Shown here: positions 26,648-34,799 of the stretch, one piece after another | Position numbering within the stretch: position 1 is the first letter of the stretch | Layout of the letters: every line of letters starts with the position of its first letter | DNA from: Terribacillus halophilus | GTDB taxonomy: Bacteria; Bacillota; Bacilli; Bacillales; Amphibacillaceae | Direction of reading: 5' to 3' | Assembly (NCBI RefSeq): GCF_900101385.1 | Contig: NZ_FMZB01000008.1 | Span: 90,204 to 154,203, forward strand | DNA: 64,000 nt | Translations under genes and position numbers: made by a program | The notes under the pieces: model-generated | Databases searched by the model: none | Told to the model about the DNA's origin: nothing | Seen by the model: only the letters and a program-made list of their open reading frames with translations

Positions 26648-28117
26648 ATGAGTTCGCAATATCCAGATGATGGACTGACTTTACATACAGATCTTTATCA
26701 AATCAATATGGCGGAGACGTATTGGAATGATGGGGTCCATGAGAAAAAAGCGGTATTCGAGGTTTCGTTCCGCAAGCTGCCGTTCGGTAATGGCTTTGCC
26801 ATCTTTGCAGGATTGGAACGTGTCATAGAATATTTGCAGCAATTCCGGTTCACGGAAAGCGATTTAGCGTACTTGAGGGATGAGCTTAGGTTTGGGGAGG
26901 ATTTCCTTAGCTATCTGAAGGATTTGCGCTTTACAGGAACAGTATACTCTGTCGTGGAAGGAGAGCTTGTTTTCAGCAATGAACCGCTTATGCGGGTCGA
27001 GGCTCCGCTGGCAGAAGCACAGCTGGTGGAGACGGCGATTTTGAACATCGTCAACTACCAGACATTGATCGCGACGAAAGCATCGAGGATCAAGCTCTTG
27101 CTGGGCGACGAGATTGCCTTGGAAATGGGGAGCCGACGTGCTCATGAGCTGGATGCAGCAGTGTGGGGGACGAGAGCGGCATATATCGGTGGATTCGAAG
27201 CGACTTCGAATGTCCGGGCGGGCAAGAAGTTCGGCATCCCGGTAGCCGGAACATTGGCGCATTCCATGATTCAGGCTTATCGTGATGAATATACGGCATT
27301 TACGAAGTATGCAGAACGGCATAAAGATTGTACATTCCTTGTCGACACGTATGATACACTTCGTTCTGGTGTGCCGAATGCGATTCGCGTGGCTAAGGAA
27401 CAAGGCGATAGTATCAATTTCAATGCGATTAGACTCGATAGCGGCGACTTGGCTTACTTGTCCAAGAAAGCGCGAAAGGCATTGGATGACGCAGGATTTT
27501 CGGAGACTAAGATTTCTGCATCGAATGATTTGGATGAAGAGACGATCCAGAGCTTGAAAGCGCAAGGGGCGAAGATAGACATTTGGGGCATCGGGACAAA
27601 ACTGATCACTGCTTATGATCAGCCGGCTTTGGGAGCGGTATATAAACTTGTAAGCATCGAGGAAGATGGCGTGATGCAGGATACGATCAAAATCAGCGGC
27701 AATCCGGAAAAAGTATCGACGCCAGGCTTGAAGAAGGTATATCGAATCGTCAATCGGATCAATAAAAAATCCGAGGGGGACTACATCGCCATGGAGGATG
27801 AGAACCCACAGGAAGAGGATCATCTCAAGATGTTCCATCCTGTCCATACGTATGTCAGTAAGTTCGTAACGAATTATGACGCAGTCGATTTGCATCAGAC
27901 AATCTTCCAGGATGGCAAGCTTGTATACGAACTACCGGCTATTGACGATATCAAGACTTACGCGAAGGCGAATCTTTCGCTACTATGGGATGAGTATAAA
28001 CGCCCGAAAGCGCCGGAGGAATATCCTGTCGATCTCAGTCAACAGTGCTGGGATAATAAGATGGATAATATCCAGAAAGTGAAAGACCACGTAAAATCTT
28101 TGCATAAGGCAACTTAA
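26648..28117 (+). CDS. pncB: Nicotinate phosphoribosyltransferase
   Basis: 489 aa from ATG 26648; GGAGG lies 9 bp upstream, within the codons of an alternative GTG at 26633 that is rejected. The enzyme converts nicotinate and PRPP to nicotinate mononucleotide in NAD salvage. Family motifs: HTDLYQINMAETYW at the N-terminus, SFRKLPFGNGFAIFAGL, FIGGFEATSN-type YIGGFEATSNV, GTLAHSMIQAY with the phosphorylated His, and RLDSGDLAYLS. Length fits the long Firmicutes form. Monocistronic by spacing. Confidence 0.93.
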   Translation: MSSQYPDDGLTLHTDLYQINMAETYWNDGVHEKKAVFEVSFRKLPFGNGFAIFAGLERVIEYLQQFRFTESDLAYLRDELRFGEDFLSYLKDLRFTGTVYSVVEGELVFSNEPLMRVEAPLAEAQLVETAILNIVNYQTLIATKASRIKLLLGDEIALEMGSRRAHELDAAVWGTRAAYIGGFEATSNVRAGKKFGIPVAGTLAHSMIQAYRDEYTAFTKYAERHKDCTFLVDTYDTLRSGVPNAIRVAKEQGDSINFNAIRLDSGDLAYLSKKARKALDDAGFSETKISASNDLDEETIQSLKAQGAKIDIWGIGTKLITAYDQPALGAVYKLVSIEEDGVMQDTIKISGNPEKVSTPGLKKVYRIVNRINKKSEGDYIAMEDENPQEEDHLKMFHPVHTYVSKFVTNYDAVDLHQTIFQDGKLVYELPAIDDIKTYAKANLSLLWDEYKRPKAPEEYPVDLSQQCWDNKMDNIQKVKDHVKSLHKAT

Positions 28118-28247
28118 TAGGGTTACAATTCTGTGTATTGGGAATAACTGTATCATCCGGTTGATATCTCGCAAATGGAAAACCTGTGAAAGTGCTGTTG
28201 CAGCAATGTTAAGAATGCAGATTAATAGCCATGGAAGCAAGGATACA

Positions 28248-28256
28248 TGCTATAAT
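28248..28256 (+). promoter_or_regulatory. Extended -10 promoter of the HU gene
   Basis: TGC TATAAT (TG at 28248-28249, TATAAT 28251-28256) is a consensus extended -10; the -35 is poor. It would give a leader of about 95 nt before the HU start. Confidence 0.5.
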
Positions 28257-28359
28257 AAGGAAATACGGGAGCAGCAATGTTCCTGCATATTAAACACAAA
28301 CATACAGCTTTTACATCAGGTGAAGGTTATGTATAAATTTATTAAATGAGGTGTTTTTC

Positions 28360-28632
28360 ATGAACAAAGCAGAATTAGTAGAAGCAGTAGCACAACAAGC
28401 AGAACTATCTAAAAAAGATGCAAGCAAAGCGGTTGATGCACTTCTTGAAACAATCTCTGAAACATTAGCTAAAGACGAAAAAGTACAGCTTGTAGGCTTC
28501 GGTACTTTCGAAGTGAGAGAGCGTGCGGCACGTACTGGCCGTAACCCGCAGACTGGTGAAGAAATCACTATCCCTGCTTCCAAAGCTCCAGCATTCAAAG
28601 CAGGTAAAGATTTCAAAGAAGCTGTCAAATAA
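28360..28632 (+). CDS. hbs: DNA-binding protein HU
   Basis: 90 aa, the standard HU length. ATG 28360 follows GAGGTG. The DNA-contacting arm is intact ([18 protein letters not shown], then [18 protein letters not shown]). HU bends and compacts DNA and is abundant and essential in Bacillus. Codon usage is highly biased, consistent with high expression. It is monocistronic with its own terminator. Confidence 0.97.
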   Translation: MNKAELVEAVAQQAELSKKDASKAVDALLETISETLAKDEKVQLVGFGTFEVRERAARTGRNPQTGEEITIPASKAPAFKAGKDFKEAVK

Positions 28633-28655
28633 GAGATTCCCTTTGCGGAATGGAA

Positions 28656-28687
28656 ATGCCGACGCACGCATGCGTCGGCATTTTTTT
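28656..28687 (+). terminator. Intrinsic terminator of the HU gene
   Basis: An 11-bp stem ATGCCGACGCA / TGCGTCGGCAT (28656-28666 with 28671-28681) and a seven-T tail. Confidence 0.95.
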
Positions 28688-29096
28688 ATAATTTGCTGAT
28701 ATGGGTTATGGATAGCTGTTCGCTGCTTCTCTCCACTTTCCAAATAGGTTCGAACATCGTGCGCAGAATGGCGAGTGTAGTGTCGTCTGCTTTCAACCCG
28801 TGAACTGTCTTGTCATCTGTGGTGTAATCTTTGTCTTCTTCCAAACCGAAGCGCAATTGAAGAAGGTTGCGTATGCCGTTGAAGGTGGGGAATGAAATGT
28901 TATAGCCATCTTTCAAAGCAGCTGTGAGCTTGCTTTTTTGTTCTTGCAGCATTTCAGGGTCGGCTTTTGGGTAACTACCCTGGATGGCACTTATATTACC
29001 CGATTCGATCAGCTCAGCTGCTTGTTCCCGTCCCAGTCCGCTATGAACAATTCGTTCAATTTGATAGGCTTCTGCTTGTGATATGGTAGTTGTCAT
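28686..29096 (-). CDS. Hypothetical protein, partner of kinase-like gene
   Basis: 136 aa, no signal or membrane segment, predicted mixed alpha/beta. AAAGGAG precedes the ATG. It lies 14 bp after the kinase-like gene on the same strand, so the two are probably cotranscribed. The N-terminal 45 residues (AYQIERIVHSGLGREQAAELIESG) look helical; the C-terminal part has alternating strands. No family recognised. Its stop codon abuts the HU terminator. Confidence 0.75.
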   Translation of the reverse strand: MTTTISQAEAYQIERIVHSGLGREQAAELIESGNISAIQGSYPKADPEMLQEQKSKLTAALKDGYNISFPTFNGIRNLLQLRFGLEEDKDYTTDDKTVHGLKADDTTLAILRTMFEPIWKVERSSEQLSITHISKL

Positions 29097-29110
29097 GTTA
29101 TGCGTCTCCT

Positions 29111-29746
29111 TTAGTGAATGGCTTTATTCGGTGCTTGAATGGTGATGGATTTCCGTCTTTTGTATAGGTAGGCAATCAGCTCCAACAGAAAGCCGGGTAT
29201 CTTTTTTGGGAAGAGCTTTTTCTTATAAAACCTCTTATAAGCCCGGTGCAAATCCTCCCATTGGGTGCAGTGCTTCTGCTGACGGAACCGCGCTGGGTCG
29301 ATCAATCGGATATCTCCACCCGGTGTAATCAGGATGTTCCGGAGGTGGATATCGGATGGATTCAATCCTTCTGCTGCTGCATGTGTCAATGCATTATCGA
29401 TATCTGCAATATGATGATCGGTTATGCGGATGCCCTCGCGGAGGCAATCGTACAGGGTATGGCCAGGGATGTAATCGATTACCAAATAACCGTCACCTGC
29501 TTCGTGCAGCGTTGGAAAGAAATGATTGTTCTCAAGCATTTTATAGATTTCCGCTTCCTCCGCTGCGATGTGACGGAAAGCAGGAAAGAACACCTTCATT
29601 ACTTTAGAAGAATCATTAAGGCGGAATGCAAACGCGCTCCTGCCAGTCCCAATCAGGACTAAAGAGGCGGGATACGCTGTCAAATGGGGCGTCGTATCGG
29701 AACCTGACATCTGAATCTGCTCGGCAAGCTGCTCAAAATCAGCCAT
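29111..29746 (-). CDS. Protein-kinase-like (RIO/YrzF-type) small kinase
   Basis: 211 aa from ATG 29746 (AAAGGAGTGCTGG upstream); a start at 29773 lacks a suitable site. A compact kinase fold is indicated by a Gly-rich strand LIGTGRSAFAFRL, Lys in SKVMKVFF, a hinge near YLVIDYIPGHTLYD, the catalytic loop SDIHLRNILI and the metal-binding LIDPARF in place of DFG. It resembles bacterial short Ser/Thr or aminoglycoside-kinase-like proteins such as YrzF. Substrate unknown; it shares an operon with the following 136-aa protein. Confidence 0.8.
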   Translation of the reverse strand: MADFEQLAEQIQMSGSDTTPHLTAYPASLVLIGTGRSAFAFRLNDSSKVMKVFFPAFRHIAAEEAEIYKMLENNHFFPTLHEAGDGYLVIDYIPGHTLYDCLREGIRITDHHIADIDNALTHAAAEGLNPSDIHLRNILITPGGDIRLIDPARFRQQKHCTQWEDLHRAYKRFYKKKLFPKKIPGFLLELIAYLYKRRKSITIQAPNKAIH

Positions 29747-30000
29747 CTCCAGCACTCCTTTTCTTTGGAACAAAGGCTTGTACAGTCATTTATACGCATG
29801 AACTGGAAAGTAGGTGCATAAAAATAGTAAAAAAGCTGGTCCATCTTTCGTGATTTCAGCGGGTGTTTCCCGCTTTGTGGCTATTTTTATCAAAATGTGG
29901 ACTGTTTGCTTTACTCGTCGGGAAAATAGCGATATCGTCCTTTATAAAGCCCCTTCTTTTTTCGGCCTAAACGATATCATATAAAGAAAAAGGTGATCCC

Positions 30001-30543
30001 ATGAAAGAGAAACCTAGTACAACGGAATATCCTGCTTATTACCAAGATTACATGAATCGCGTTCCGGAGGGAAATATTATTACCTTGTTCAAGGAACAGG
30101 AGCGACAGACAACGAATCTTCTGCAAGGATTGACTGATGAGCAAGCAAGTTTTGCTTATGAAGCTGGAAAATGGACGATCAAAGAAATGATTGGCCATCT
30201 AACAGATACGGAAAGAATCCTTTCTTACCGGCTGCTTACCATTGCCCGCGGAGATATGACACCTCTGCCGGGTTTTGAAGAGGATTCCTATGTGGAGCAA
30301 GCGAAATTCATTCAGATGACAGTGGAGAGCCTGCTGGCGCAATACAAGGCAGTACGTGCATCAACGATCGCTTTAGTGGAATCACTAGGTGATCAGGACT
30401 GGATCAGGCAGGGTATGGCAAACGGCCATGTCATATCGGTCCGGGCGCTGGCTTATATGATGCTTGGCCATGAACGCCATCACCACCATATCCTGCATGA
30501 CCGTTACTTCGCTTCTGCCATGTACCCGCTCAATCGTATGTGA
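30001..30543 (+). CDS. DinB-superfamily protein (YfiT-like putative metal-dependent hydrolase)
   Basis: 180 aa four-helix bundle of the DinB/YfiT type. The three expected metal-ligand histidines are apparent: one in IGHLTDTERI (about 67) and two in GHERHHHHIL (about 155-163). AAAAAGGTGAT precedes the ATG. Family members include thiol-S-transferases using bacillithiol as well as uncharacterised hydrolases. No operon partner. Confidence 0.85.
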   Translation: MKEKPSTTEYPAYYQDYMNRVPEGNIITLFKEQERQTTNLLQGLTDEQASFAYEAGKWTIKEMIGHLTDTERILSYRLLTIARGDMTPLPGFEEDSYVEQAKFIQMTVESLLAQYKAVRASTIALVESLGDQDWIRQGMANGHVISVRALAYMMLGHERHHHHILHDRYFASAMYPLNRM

Positions 30544-30617
30544 TTTGGGGTATATTGACAGAGGAATGACAATCATGTAGACTATATGGAAGATTAATAG
30601 AATAAGATTGTGATTGC

Positions 30618-30730
30618 TCCAAAGGGGAGTAGCTTCCAGTTAAGTCGACAATACGTGATAGCTTGCTGTCGCCGGTTTAACTGACAACGTCATGTTGTTT
30701 GCCAGACCTTTGCCAATTTGGTGAAGATTG
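30618..30730 (+). ncRNA. yybP-ykoY (manganese) riboswitch
   Basis: The two conserved internal-loop strands are present: AAAGGGGAGTAGC (30621-30633) and GCCAGACCTTTGCC (30701-30714). Between them GTCGACAATACGTG and CACCGG-like CGCCGGTTTAACTGACAA give the variable helices. This is the Mn2+-sensing aptamer known for controlling metal exporters (mntP, terC, P-type ATPases). Here it precedes a Spo0M-like gene and a CNNM transporter gene. Confidence 0.85.
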
Positions 30731-30739
30731 ATTACAGAC

Positions 30740-30768
30740 GGGACCTTCACACTGTGGGGGTCCTTTTC
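30740..30768 (+). terminator. Expression-platform terminator of the Mn riboswitch
   Basis: GGACC (30741-30745) with GGTCC (30759-30763), extended by CACA/TGTG, then TTTT: a terminator-like hairpin just ahead of the ribosome binding site. Confidence 0.7.
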
Positions 30769-30800
30769 GTTTAGTAAACGTTAATGGAGGAATTATTTCC

Positions 30801-31190
30801 GTGTTGAAGAAATGCTTAGAGTTGATGCAGCGGCGAGCACCATCCATCAGGCTCGAACTGAATCAAGCAAGCTATCATGCAGGCGATAAGATTGAAGGAC
30901 ACATTCAGATTCTTGGAGGCTGGAGGGACCAGGATTTAAATAGATTGGATTGCGATTTGGTTATAAAAAACAGCGCAACCGATAAAATAGTGAATATAAA
31001 GAATGTAATAAGCATCTTCATGTCCAAGCAGCTGAAATCAAATGAACAAATCGAGAAGCCGTTCACGTTCCGATTGCCGGAGGAACTGGAACCGAGCTCT
31101 GGTACATTAATCTATGAGCTGCAGACCAAGCTTGTATTCGCCAATGAAAAATGTGCGAGAAATGATAGGCAAGTACGGATTTTAGAGTAG
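30801..31190 (+). CDS. Spo0M-like arrestin-fold protein
   Basis: 129 aa from GTG 30801, ten bases after GGAGG. The sequence LELNQASYHAGDKIEGHIQILGG and the later IEKPFTFRLPEEL are typical of the arrestin-like sandwich of sporulation-control protein Spo0M, though only about half the length of Spo0M (about 258 aa), so it represents the N-terminal lobe. It is the first gene after the Mn riboswitch. Function in metal homeostasis would be new; alternatively it is only a passenger before the CNNM gene. Confidence 0.7.
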   Translation: MLKKCLELMQRRAPSIRLELNQASYHAGDKIEGHIQILGGWRDQDLNRLDCDLVIKNSATDKIVNIKNVISIFMSKQLKSNEQIEKPFTFRLPEELEPSSGTLIYELQTKLVFANEKCARNDRQVRILE

Positions 31191-31366
31191 ATGCCATAAA
31201 GGAGGAGATTGCATTGGGGAGGCTTTGCTGAGAATAATAACCACTTATGACAGAAGTTTTGCTAGCGCTACTCCTCATCGAGGCGTCGCAGCTATTTTAT
31301 TAATCGGCTTGTAAACTATCAATCAAATAAGTGAGGTGAGTCCCTTCAAATAGAGAAGGGAATTAA

Positions 31367-32695
31367 TTGGACCCATCAATAGTCATTAATTTAAGTTTAG
31401 TTGTGTTATTCATCATTTTTACGGCCTTTTTCGTAGGTGCAGAGTTTTCAGTTGTGAAAGTGCGTATGTCTCGAATCGATCAGCTGGTCGCAGAGGGCAA
31501 TAAACGGGCAACCATTGTGAAGAAACTAGTGGATAACCTGGATTATTATCTGTCGGCCTGTCAGCTTGGTATCACTGTAACCGCGCTTGTCTTGGGTGCG
31601 TTAGGTGAACCGACCGTGGAGAAAATGCTTCATCCTTTATTCCACGAAATCGGGCTGTCTGATTCCTTGTCTACGGTTCTGTCTTATGCCATTGCCTTTG
31701 CGTCGGTTACATTCTTGCATGTGGTGATTGGTGAATTGGCGCCAAAGACATTGGCAATCCAGTACACAGAGCAATTGACATTGATTCTAGGCCCGCCGCT
31801 GTATTGGTTCGGTAAGCTGATGGCACCATTCATTTACTTGCTGAATGGTTCTGCTCGTGTGTTCCTGAAGCTGTTCGGCGTGAAACCGGCAGCACATGAA
31901 TCGGCACACTCGGAAGAAGAATTGCGCATTATTATGACGCAAAGCTATCAAAGTGGTGAAATCAACAAAACAGAACTTAGTTATATGGAAAACATCTTTA
32001 CATTTGACGAACGCGTAGCGAAGGATATCATGGTACCGCGGACGCAGGTGGTCACGTTGGAGAAATCAATGACTGCTGCTGAAGTGATTGAAATCATCGA
32101 TGAACACCAGTTCACACGTTATTTGGTGACAGAGGATGGTGATAAGGACCATATCATCGGCTTCGTCAATGTGAAGGAAATGCTGACGGATTTTGCTGCA
32201 GGCAGAAGACAGAGTCTGCCTAATTTCATTCATGAGCTGCCGCTCATTCATGAGGGAACATCCTTGCAGGATGCTCTACTGAAGATGCAGACAGAACGCG
32301 TGCATATTGCACTTGTGATGGATGAATATGGCGGGACTGCAGGGATCCTGACGATGGAGGACATTCTTGAAGAAATCGTGGGAGAAATCCATGATGAATT
32401 TGATGAAGATGAGGTACCGGATGTACAGGAAGTTTCTGATCTGACATACCATATCAATGGCCGTGTGCTGCTGGATGATTTGGAGGATCGATTCGGCTTT
32501 GCATTCGACAACCGGGACGATGTTGATACGATAGGCGGCTGGATTTTTGTTAAGAATGATGAAGTGGATTCACAGACAACTGTGGTGGATGCAGCAGGAA
32601 ATGAGTGGGAAGTTATCGAAATGGATAATCATCAGATCATTTTGGTTGAACTGCGCATCCTGGAACAAGAACAGCTTCCGCGTCTGGAAGCTTGA
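31367..32695 (+). CDS. CNNM/CorC-family transporter (YhdP/MpfA-like, DUF21-CBS-CorC_HlyC)
   Basis: 442 aa from TTG 31367 with GAGAAGGGAA upstream. The CNNM membrane domain (DUF21) fills about 1-190 with four helices and the motif FVGAEFSVVKVRMSRI; a CBS pair follows (about 205-335), containing the typical MVPRTQVVTL; the C-terminal CorC_HlyC domain includes GRVLLDDLEDRFG. Members such as B. subtilis MpfA export Mg2+ or protect from divalent metals. The Mn riboswitch upstream suggests a role in Mn2+ tolerance. Confidence 0.9.
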   Translation: MDPSIVINLSLVVLFIIFTAFFVGAEFSVVKVRMSRIDQLVAEGNKRATIVKKLVDNLDYYLSACQLGITVTALVLGALGEPTVEKMLHPLFHEIGLSDSLSTVLSYAIAFASVTFLHVVIGELAPKTLAIQYTEQLTLILGPPLYWFGKLMAPFIYLLNGSARVFLKLFGVKPAAHESAHSEEELRIIMTQSYQSGEINKTELSYMENIFTFDERVAKDIMVPRTQVVTLEKSMTAAEVIEIIDEHQFTRYLVTEDGDKDHIIGFVNVKEMLTDFAAGRRQSLPNFIHELPLIHEGTSLQDALLKMQTERVHIALVMDEYGGTAGILTMEDILEEIVGEIHDEFDEDEVPDVQEVSDLTYHINGRVLLDDLEDRFGFAFDNRDDVDTIGGWIFVKNDEVDSQTTVVDAAGNEWEVIEMDNHQIILVELRILEQEQLPRLEA

Positions 32696-32707
32696 TAAGG
32701 TAAATAG

Positions 32708-32747
32708 AAAAAGGCCGGGATGCCTCGCATGCATCCCGGCCTTTTTT
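32708..32747 (+). terminator. Strong intrinsic terminator
   Basis: GGCCGGGATGC (32713-32723) with GCATCCCGGCC (32731-32741), six T residues after it and an A-run before it. Confidence 0.95.
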
Positions 32748-32764
32748 ACTGGAGGTAACGTATA

Positions 32765-33553
32765 TTGATTAAACTTTATGAAAATAAACATCAGGAAAAG
32801 AATGAAGTTGCCCGGCATCAGCATAACACTCATCAGCTGCTTTACGTCCTGGATGGAGAAGGAAAATGTGAATTGGATATGGAAAACCAGAAGCTGCATC
32901 CTGATAGCATTGTGCTTATCTCTCCGCATACAAACCATGCCATCCAAGCCGATTCTAAAATGACAGTGCTCGTGCTGGAATTCGATTTCCGGCATCTGGC
33001 TGAAGATGTTATATCTTATCTTGTCGAACCGGTATTTGCTAAAGCGCGAGTCTTGGATCTATCACTGTTCGAAAGCAGTGAGCTTCGTCAGTTGTTGCGC
33101 AAGATGCTGTTTGAGCAATCGCAGGGACATCCCATTCATACGATGGGGTTGAAGCTCCTGCTCTCGCAGGTACTGTATCAGCTTGCTATCATGCAGCGGG
33201 GAGATACGACGCAGGATACAAATACAAGACGGGCAAAATGGCTCAAGCATCACTTGGAAACAAGATATTTCGAGATTGCCAGTATGGAAGAAGTTGCTGC
33301 CAAAGCAGGTGTGAGCAGCCGTTACATGAATCAAATTTTCAAAGAAATGTATGATATGACACCCTATCAATTCCTGACAGAGGTCCGGCTGCTGAAAGTG
33401 AAGAAAATGCTGCGTGAAACGGATAGGGAAATTGTCTCGATCTGCTTTGAAGTCGGATTTGAAGCGGTCTCGACATTTTATCGTGTCTTCAAAAAATATG
33501 TAGGTGTCACACCGAATGTTTATCGGCGAACGACAGATGATTTCCGAAATTGA
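32765..33553 (+). CDS. AraC-family regulator with cupin sensor domain
   Basis: 262 aa from TTG 32765, seven bases after GGAGGTAA. The N-terminal part (about 10-90) is a cupin with HQHNTHQLLYVLDGEG and the typical Pro-His motif ISPHTNHAI. The C-terminal two-HTH AraC domain (about 165-260) includes VAAKAGVSSRYMNQIFKE and ICFEVGFEAVSTFYRVFKKY. It stands directly upstream of, and in line with, the sugar-catabolism operon and is the obvious candidate for its substrate-responsive activator. Confidence 0.9.
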   Translation: MIKLYENKHQEKNEVARHQHNTHQLLYVLDGEGKCELDMENQKLHPDSIVLISPHTNHAIQADSKMTVLVLEFDFRHLAEDVISYLVEPVFAKARVLDLSLFESSELRQLLRKMLFEQSQGHPIHTMGLKLLLSQVLYQLAIMQRGDTTQDTNTRRAKWLKHHLETRYFEIASMEEVAAKAGVSSRYMNQIFKEMYDMTPYQFLTEVRLLKVKKMLRETDREIVSICFEVGFEAVSTFYRVFKKYVGVTPNVYRRTTDDFRN

Positions 33554-33581
33554 GAATAACGGAAAAGATTGATAAGAAAAA

Positions 33582-33595
33582 TGTAAACGCTTTAC
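33582..33595 (+). promoter_or_regulatory. cre-like site at the start of the catabolic operon
   Basis: TGTAAACGCTTTAC agrees with cre at 12 of 14 positions. It overlaps the spacer and -10 of a possible promoter, TTGATA (33569-33574) 16 bp from TTTACT (33591-33596), a position expected for CcpA repression. It could equally be a LacI-type operator. Confidence 0.5.
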
Positions 33596-33633
33596 TTATA
33601 CTATCCTTAAATTGGATAGTGGGAGGGCGCGGA

Positions 33634-34785
33634 ATGGCGACTAAAAAAATTGGGATAATCATGAACGGTGTAACAGGCAGGATGGGAACGAACCAGCATC
33701 TTATTCGGTCTATCGCTGCGATACGGGCAGAAGGCGGCGTACTGCTTTCGAGCGGGGACAAATTGATGCCGGATCCGATTCTTATCGGACGAAATGAAGA
33801 AAAATTGGCAAAGCTTGCACGGGAAAATGATGTGGAGCGTTATAGTACCAACTTAGATGCAGCCTTGGCCGATGATTATAATCAGATTTATTTTGATTCA
33901 CAGACGACCAATCGTAGGGAAGCAAGCATCAAGCAGGCCATTGCGGCAGGGAAGCATATTTATTGCGAGAAACCGACGGCAACCAGCCTGGAAGGATCTT
34001 TGGAGCTAGCCAGATTGGCACGCGAGGCCGGTGTGAAAAATGGTGTAGTACAAGATAAGCTGTTCCTTCCGGGTCTTCGGAAGCTGAAACATTTGATCGA
34101 TAGCAATTACTTCGGGGAGATACTTTCTGTAAAACTGGACTTCGGCTACTGGGTGTTCGAAGGCGACTGGCAAGAAGCACAGCGGCCAAGCTGGAATTAC
34201 CGGGAGGAAGACGGCGGCGGTATCATCGTCGATATGTTTGCCCATTGGCGATATGTCATCGACCATCTTTTCGGAGAAATCGATAGCTTGACCTGCCTTG
34301 GAGCAACACATATCCCGTACCGGGTAGATGAAGCGGGCAATCGCTACAAAGCAACGGCTGATGATGCAGCTTATGCTATTTTTGCCCTTAAGAACGGGAT
34401 CGTTGTCCAGGCCAATTCCTCGTGGACGACAAGGGTTGATCGTGATGACCTGGTTACTTTCCAAGTGGATGGAACATTGGGAAGCGCGGTGGCAGGTCTT
34501 CGTGATTGCAAGGTCCAGCATCGGGTGACAACGCCGAAGCCGGTATGGAATCCGGATATTCCAAATTCAATCGATTTCCGCTCCCAGTGGGAGACGTTAC
34601 CGGAAAACCGCACGTATGATAATGGATTCAAGATTCAATGGGAATTGTTCCTGAAACATGTGGAGGAGAATGCAGCATTTCCGTGGGACTTGCTAGAGGG
34701 TGCAAAAGGCACCCAGCTGTCAGATTTAGGGCTGGAAGCTTGGCGTGAGAAAAAATGGGTCACTGTTCCGAGTCTGGAAGATTAA
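33634..34785 (+). CDS. Gfo/Idh/MocA-family oxidoreductase, first of three
   Basis: 383 aa from ATG 33634 with GGGAGGGCG upstream; the in-frame start at 33550 overlaps the AraC gene and lacks a site. N-terminal Rossmann fold with GVTGRMG, the family CEKPTAT motif (about 112), then the C-terminal substrate domain with DGGGIIVDMFAHW containing the catalytic His region. NAD(P)-dependent oxidation or reduction of a sugar or sugar derivative is expected. First gene of the operon that includes DUF993 and isomerase genes. Confidence 0.9.
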   Translation: MATKKIGIIMNGVTGRMGTNQHLIRSIAAIRAEGGVLLSSGDKLMPDPILIGRNEEKLAKLARENDVERYSTNLDAALADDYNQIYFDSQTTNRREASIKQAIAAGKHIYCEKPTATSLEGSLELARLAREAGVKNGVVQDKLFLPGLRKLKHLIDSNYFGEILSVKLDFGYWVFEGDWQEAQRPSWNYREEDGGGIIVDMFAHWRYVIDHLFGEIDSLTCLGATHIPYRVDEAGNRYKATADDAAYAIFALKNGIVVQANSSWTTRVDRDDLVTFQVDGTLGSAVAGLRDCKVQHRVTTPKPVWNPDIPNSIDFRSQWETLPENRTYDNGFKIQWELFLKHVEENAAFPWDLLEGAKGTQLSDLGLEAWREKKWVTVPSLED

Positions 34786-34799
34786 AAGGAGGAAGCTGC

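Noticed and set aside
26864..27895. 343-residue minus-strand ORF
   Set aside because: Antisense to pncB, no domain, composition typical of a shadow frame.
29858..29874. Hairpin AGCGGG / CCCGCT in the gap before the DinB gene
   Set aside because: Short stem and no T-run, so not called a terminator; no regulatory match recognised.
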